Notes under the pieces: model-generated
Database searches by the model: none
What the model saw: only the letters and a program-made list of their open reading frames with translations
What the model was told of the DNA's origin: nothing
NCBI GenBank assembly: GCA_963969495.1
Contig: OZ018329.1
Coordinates: forward strand, 147,124,502 to 147,188,501
Direction: 5' to 3'
Length of the DNA stretch: 64,000 nt
Origin: Ceratothoa steindachneri
Lineage: Eukaryota; Arthropoda; Malacostraca; Isopoda; Cymothoidae
Part shown: positions 58,966-64,000 of the stretch, in pieces
Layout of the letters: each line of letters opens with the position of its first letter
Position numbering within the stretch: position 1 is the stretch's first letter
Made by a program: the position numbers and the translations under genes

Positions 58966-60060
58966 TAGATTTGCACCGTTTCCTTGGTCTTGTTTTTGGC
59001 TGACCTCTCACCTGGGATCCCCATATTCATATCCTTAGTGTCACTTGTACTCACAGTATGGATATTCCTCATTTTGTGACATACAGTACCTGGGGTGTTG
59101 ATAGGGCTACACTACAGATATAGAAGAGTTTTACACATCCTCAACTGAGCATGAATTGTGTAACATAGGCTTAATCCACCACACAAGTCTGTTTGGAGAC
59201 CAATGCCTTCTGCACATCCTCCATTGAGAGCCTACTTGTCAATGATATGTAGATGCCACTTGCTCTATGTATGGATTTGCAGGCCCAGTGTTGCACTGAT
59301 TTATCAACAGCTCTCACTTCATCTGATCTTGATGGTGCTCTTAGGCTGCCAAGTGGTGCCTGTCATTGCTTGACTATTTGGGTTTAGGGCTAGGAAACTC
59401 CTTCGAGAGGAGCCAGTGGTGCCTGTTTCTGCCCAGCCTAGCCTACCACTCTGGATGGTACCACTTCTATTTGTGACCACGCCTCTGCTCCTAAAGCTTC
59501 TACCTGGAAGGTAGTATTGCATTCAACCTTTTAGAAATGCACTTGATGTCACCCTGGAACTGTGCCAGTATATACAGATAGTTCCAAGTCTGTCAAGGGT
59601 TGGATTCCATGCTGTATCCCCTCTGTTCAAAGATGGCGTGTTCTACCAGGTGCTGCATCTATCGATGCAATACACCACTTAGTGTGAGAGATAATTTGTT
59701 GTGTCTAGTTCGGAGACTGGATTGTAATCTATAGTGACTCGTACCAATACCATGGTTATGTAAGCCAGGTGGATGTGGAAATTATCTTATACTTAGTTCC
59801 TGAGCATGTAAAGATTGTGGAGAATGAAGGCACCAAAGAGTGTCAGGACTGATGACCTGACCAGTGTTTTGTTCTTCCTCACATTAACTACAGGGCAGGA
59901 ATAAGGTAAATCCTTTGGGCTGCCTAGCAAAGAAGATAGGAGGGGCTTTGACTGACAGGAATCTAAAGTTGCCTGGTATTGTACAGTGACTTCCCATGGG
60001 AGTGCCACCCCAACACAAGATGACAAACCACTGCCTTAATCTTATTAGGCTATAAGATGA
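58966..60060 (+). mobile_element. Second, more decayed copy of LINE-D (RT end to RNase H)
   Basis: GTAGATTTGCACCGTTTCCT (58,970) matches 20,734-20,753 of LINE-D. Matching blocks continue in order: CTCACCTGGGATCCCCATATT, AATCCACCACACAAGT, GATGCCACTTGCTCT, AGTTCGGAGACTGGA and the RNase H block PEHVKIVENEGT against PGHVGIAGNERA at 21,561. Coding capacity is gone. Confidence 0.75.
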
Positions 60061-60379
60061 TTATGGTGAGTTATGTCCTAGTAGGTAATCTCCAGATGGG
60101 CGCTAAGAAAAAAAATAGCCTTAGCTTTGGCAACATGACAAATTTCTTGAAAGCCTTTTTCAAAATCTAAGCGTTTCACAAACTTTTTTATCAATCCCAA
60201 TTTTATATTCAGTGGGGGTAATTAAACCGTGGCAGGCTCCACAAGAGGCTGTTCAACAACATTTAACTTCCCTGACTGTAATTCATGACTTCCCTGACTG
60301 TAATTCATGTCTCAGGGCTCACTGAGCTTTCAGTAATAATCATTAGCTCTGCTAATCCCTTAATCGAAGGAAACGTGAA

Positions 60380-60640
60380 TAGTTTGTGTACCCATCTTGC
60401 AAGGCAAGCATCTTGAAGTCCCCCACAAAATCCCACTTAAAGTGAGCATAGTTAATTTTATCAACGAGCTCATTAACATTAATGTACTTTTCTTTCCTCT
60501 GTACATTGTGTGTAAGAGGCAAAAATGGATAGTGGTTTCCATTGTGTGCTTTGAGGCTGCATTGACTGGCAATGAACAGTTGCCCCTCCAGGATTATGCT
60601 CTAATCCAACAGCAGTAAACAATCATTCAGATTTTTGCAG
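60380..60640 (-). pseudogene. Decayed fragment of an arthropod multicopy transposase-like family
   Basis: Minus-strand reading in broken frames gives ILEGQLFIASQCSLKAHNGN, HYPFLPL, KEKYINVNELVDKINYAHFK and WDFVGDFKMLALQDGYTNYS. From memory, the HNG--YP, KE-Y--V-----KI-Y--H-W and DLKM---L-G-Q-GYTKY--FLC pattern recurs in many uncharacterised arthropod proteins. I cannot name the superfamily, and the assignment rests on this short pattern. Confidence 0.45.
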
Positions 60641-62571
60641 AAACAGATCCCCACTAATATCAAGTAAATTTTAAATTCTTCATGTTATTTCTGGTATATA
60701 GGTGTCTTGCAATCTTCTCCTAGTTAAATTCCAACTTCATCCTGTACGTTAAAAGTTCAGGTCTAGACTTAGTGAGACCTAAGTCCCTGATCAAATCATC
60801 CAATTCACTTTCATTTGGAAAGTGGAGATGTGTACTCATTCTTCTCACAAATGCTGCATCCATTTCTTTGCTCCTGCTACTTGCTGACTAATAAAAAATC
60901 CAATTAATCTGCCCAAAAAGACTACATTTAGCAACTTCAACCAAAATATGAATGAAATTAATACTCCATTCTACACAAAAGTCAAATTTATTTAGAATAT
61001 TACAAGAAGTTTTCCTACTGACATTTGATGTCGTACTGGTAAGTTATTATCACAAGGAGCAGGTGTTATAAGATCATGCTGTATCTAAATATTAAAGAGC
61101 TTTGATTTATTCAGATGACCTCTGATAGGCCCTTGTGGGTATCATAGGGGTTCTTCGGTTCTCTCAATACTCTGAGAATAGCAAAAGGCTTGTGGACTCT
61201 TCTTGCACCTCTAAACCATCCTTCTAGATTAGATCCACAGCTTCCACACAAGGTTGGCAAAAACTCCAAAATTTTGAATAAGCCCAATAAAAGCTGGTTG
61301 TTGTTTTTGTTGTTTTTTAAACAAATGCTACAAGCATTAGAATAACATAGAAAAAGAATAGCTATCTCTATTTTTATATAATATTAATAATTAATTAGTT
61401 TAATAATTATATTATAGTAAGAACAGATCACAGTAACATAAGAATTGTGGGTACCTATGAGAGCCATAACCTGTAGAAGGAGAGATGAATTATTATGAGT
61501 CGGTATCAGAGAAATAATCTTAATTTTATACATATTTTTTGAAATTATAAACATAAATATGCATTTTGAATAAAATAATAAGTAGCATTCATTTCTTGAA
61601 AAAAAAGTAACTTTGAAAATCCCCCCAAACCCAAGTTTTTTCAAATTTCACTTGAAAAAAAACCCCAAACCCGGGTTTTTGATTTGCCAACCCGGCTTCC
61701 ACATATATGAGGTGCCCATGGGGATTCCAAAGTAGAATCTATGCACTATCCAGAATTTGGTATCTCATAATTTTCTAATGTTTTTCCCAATATATATAAT
61801 ATCAACACAACAAACCGTATCAAGAAAATTTTCACATCCTCTATTAACCATATCAAGAAAGCTAAATGATATCCTAGGAAACAATCTGGAAAAAAAAACA
61901 AAATATTAAATTGTAGAATATATAAATCATCCTAAAATGCAGTTTTTAATATAAAAATTAATCTTTCTGTAATAGTATCTGATACAGAATTTTTTTAGGG
62001 GGAATATGCACAGAAGATTAATTACTAAACAAAATTTTGGTAAAACAAAATGTCTTATCTGCCTGGTGGATTCACCCCCTCTGCGAAGATTGTTGCCACA
62101 ACTTGAATTTAAAATAATAAATGTGCAGGAGTTAGTGAGACAAAATTCCTAGAACTAGGTCCATTTATGAGGATGAGAAGTGAAAGTTTATATTTTTTCT
62201 GGTAGGTAGGACCAAATTGGCAGACAATGCCAAGTCTTAGGAGTTTTCAAGAATTTTCAAATAGTTTAACTGAGAAAATGGCCAATTTTCCCACTCTTCA
62301 TAAACCAACCAAATTCTGGGAAACCAGTCTGTTCAGTACTCCAGTATATATCTAGATAATTTTTAGATGCATGCTTATAACTTTTAAGTAACAAAAAATA
62401 TTGCTAAATACATATTGTTCCTATATAAGTGACTAATATTCACAGGCATAGAAAATGGCTTTTTATTTCATGGCTTCAGCTCCATATCCCTGTTTGCCAG
62501 TTATTTGTAAAATATTGCAATAAACTGTACAAAAACTTAAATTAATTTAGTATTATATTTTGTGCCTTCAG
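60641..62571. other. UHRF1 intron, little recognisable
   Basis: AT-rich. At about 61,106-61,140 TCAGATGACCTCTGATAGGC and CCTTGTGGG echo the LINE-A 3' UTR, so one more tail fragment may be present. Two TTTTCAAATTTC/CCAAACCC(A/G)GGTTTTT blocks near 61,620-61,680 form short repeats. No gene seen. Confidence 0.4.
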
Positions 62572-62733
62572 ATGGAAGATGGACACCGACTATTTGACTA
62601 TAGTGTAAATGTGAATGATGTAATACAGCTCATGATCAAACCTATTTTAAATGAACTTACAAACCAGAGAGGAGAGAGGGCAGCAAAGGGAAAATCTTCT
62701 TCAACAAAGAAACAAGTTTCCAATAAGGAAAAT
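62572..62733 (+). CDS. UHRF1: UHRF1 exon 2 (ubiquitin-like domain, C-terminal half)
   Basis: 54 codons, acceptor TGCCTTCAG, donor GTAAGT, phase 0 at both ends. It begins MEDGHRLFDYSVNVNDVIQL, which continues the RGKQ/MEDGHTLFDY junction of UHRF1 exactly, then passes into a Lys/Ser-rich linker (GKSSSTKKQVSNKEN). No Tudor, PHD, SRA or RING coding sequence is seen before the right edge, so the remaining exons lie outside. An open frame at about 63,840-64,000 was considered and not accepted as exon 3. Confidence 0.92.
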
Positions 62734-62879
62734 GTAAGTGTTGGTTAATATTTTTCATTAATTTACCAATTGATATTTATAAAACTTGTATAATATGATT
62801 TATTTCTTTTGTATTATGTGATTGGCAGATGGTATTTGTATTAGCCACATTTGCTTGATTTTGGGAGCCTTCCCTCTTA

Positions 62880-63120
62880 ATAAACCATTCAGAGAAATCA
62901 CTACATAGAACATACAGAGTAATCCTATCTCGGGTCAGGTCACTCAACTATGCTATAACAATACAAACACAGAATAAACCTCGCCCCCTACACCAAGATG
63001 CCCCAGATACATCAAATACCTACTTATAGACTGCCCAGACCTCACACAAGCACCCACTACACAACATCTATCTTAGTGGCCTGTGGACCTACCCAAGGAG
63101 TATAGAGTGGGGGGGCACAA
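62880..63120 (+). mobile_element. Possible LINE RNase H/C-terminal remnant
   Basis: The reading RSLNYAITIQTQNKPRPLHQ, then NTYLLIDCPDL, resembles the LR-GHS-L----HRI---P-CP-C and LL-CP-L blocks at the C-terminus of Jockey/I/R1-like LINEs. It is badly decayed. A related piece may lie at about 63,630-63,720 (LRSDHASIFQKVQAENRPCP). Confidence 0.4.
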
Positions 63121-64000
63121 GTAAGTTGTGAGTAAATGAGTGTATTAGTCTATTCTCTGCATTTTAAAGAAATTGATGCACATTTTCAAATAGACCAACC
63201 ATATGTACTCTTAATTGTTTGCATTGTGCTGGAGTAAAAATAATTGTTGTAGATTATCAGTAACATGCATGAATATGGTTTGCTCTCTCAAAGGAAAGGT
63301 AAAAAAAATAATGGTTTGCAAGCTTTCATTGTTTTTCCATGAGGCATGGTTGAAAAAGATTGTATTATTTGTAAAAAAAATTATTTACCACCAAATTCAT
63401 TTTAAAATGATAAAACGTGTCATAATTTTGGAACTTGGATAACTATAATCTGCTAATAAAAATGGCTGGTAAAATAACCTTCCCAGGGAAAGTTAGATTG
63501 ATTATGCCATGATTTGCCTATCGCTCATTGCCTCACCCATACTACATTCATACAGGCACTTAAAACAATCTCCTGGCAAATAAATAAACCACCTTCCCAA
63601 ATGACAAATCAATACACAAGGCAGTAATTTTAGCCCAACTAAGATCAGACCATGCTTCTATATTTCAAAAAGTACAAGCAGAGAATAGACCTTGCCCCAA
63701 CACAACATGGAAACCATGATGTAGTTGGCATATAGGAGATTGTTAGCTCTCCCATTTCCCCCCAGTTCCATTGTCTGCAGATGCTTGTGTTGTGCATATG
63801 TTTGCTTCCTGTATTTTCACCCCTTTATAAATCTCTCTACAAACCTTCTGGATTAGACACCCTCAGCTCCAAAGATTCTGAAGCAGAAGGAAGAAAAGAC
63901 TTCTTGAGCCCAACCTCCCCCAGTGCCCTTGAAAGAGACAGTGCCTTCTACTGCCAACAACTCCCAGGATTCTCCCCCTGGGAAGTGTATGGCCATGCCT
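63121..64000. other. UHRF1 intron 2, no exon identified
   Basis: Beyond the possible LINE remnants nothing can be named. An open plus-strand frame from about 63,840 to the edge lacks an acceptor in the phase required by exon 2. Confidence 0.35.

Larger units (their letters stand above)
49476..62571 (+). other. UHRF1 intron 1, 13.1 kb, filled with transposons
   Basis: Bounded by GTGAGA and TTCAG between two phase-0 exons of one ubiquitin-like domain. It contains a SINE, several LINE-A copies, a second LINE broken by a mariner and a LINE-A insertion, an I-like LINE remnant and a transposase-like remnant. Most of the intron's length is therefore insertion. Confidence 0.85.

Noticed and set aside
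63840..64000. UHRF1 exon 3
   Set aside because: An open frame (KDSEAEGRKDFLSPTSPS…) reaches the edge, but no acceptor gives phase 0 in that frame, and it does not resemble the Tudor linker of UHRF1.

Overview
The window is eukaryotic nuclear DNA from an invertebrate animal, most likely an arthropod. It is intron-rich, AT-rich and full of dinucleotide microsatellites, and CR1/L2-like and Jockey/I-like LINEs, hAT, Tc1, mariner and Gypsy remnants fill most of it. The species cannot be named from the sequence. I see no operons, CRISPR arrays, free-standing RNA genes or prokaryotic features.

Two host genes are recognisable, arranged head to head. (1) On the minus strand, from about 39.7 kb down to 2.7 kb, lies DRC11 (IQCA1), the IQ- and AAA-domain subunit of the axonemal nexin-dynein regulatory complex. 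I could chain twelve coding exons through splice sites whose phases agree. They run from near the N-terminus through two IQ motifs, a conserved GKFPDFP segment and a Lys-rich linker to the AAA Walker A motif. The exons after Walker A lie off the left edge, and the first exon is uncertain. (2) On the plus strand, from 49,326, lies the start of UHRF1. Two exons encode the ubiquitin-like domain and are split by a 13.1 kb intron. The rest of the gene lies off the right edge.

Layout. 1-2.3 kb: hAT copy 1 (minus), cut by the window edge. 2.7-6.9 kb: DRC11 exons, a tRNA-derived SINE and an 80-bp minisatellite. 7.8-8.0 kb: a long foldback hairpin. 8.9-11.1 kb: a different hAT element. 11.2-15.4 kb: a decayed Jockey-like LINE (minus). 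16.2 kb: DRC11 exon. 16.4-22.0 kb: an I/Jockey-like LINE with gag, endonuclease, RT and RNase H. 22.0-26.5 kb: a nearly intact CR1 LINE. 26.6 kb: DRC11 exon. 27.0-28.5 kb: a 69-bp satellite with a 3-unit higher-order repeat. 29-30.3 kb: microsatellites. 30.6-33.5 kb: hAT copy 2 with both ends and a likely target-site duplication. 34.6-39.7 kb: DRC11 5' exons. 40-43.2 kb: a Tc1 element nested inside a LINE, then two Gypsy integrase fragments. 43.3-45.5 kb: a LINE of the family called LINE-A here. 46.8-47.3 kb: a tandem duplication. 49.3 kb: UHRF1 exon 1. 49.7-60.6 kb: the UHRF1 intron, with a second SINE, several LINE-A copies, another LINE split by a deleted mariner and by a LINE-A copy, and a second I-like LINE remnant. 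62.6 kb: UHRF1 exon 2.

The two genes are not obviously related in function: one acts in cilia and flagella, the other in maintenance of DNA methylation. I found no novel multigene system. The more interesting points are structural: phase-consistent recovery of two genes through TE-filled introns, a frame break shared by two hAT copies, the long hairpin, the higher-order satellite and several datable nested insertions.
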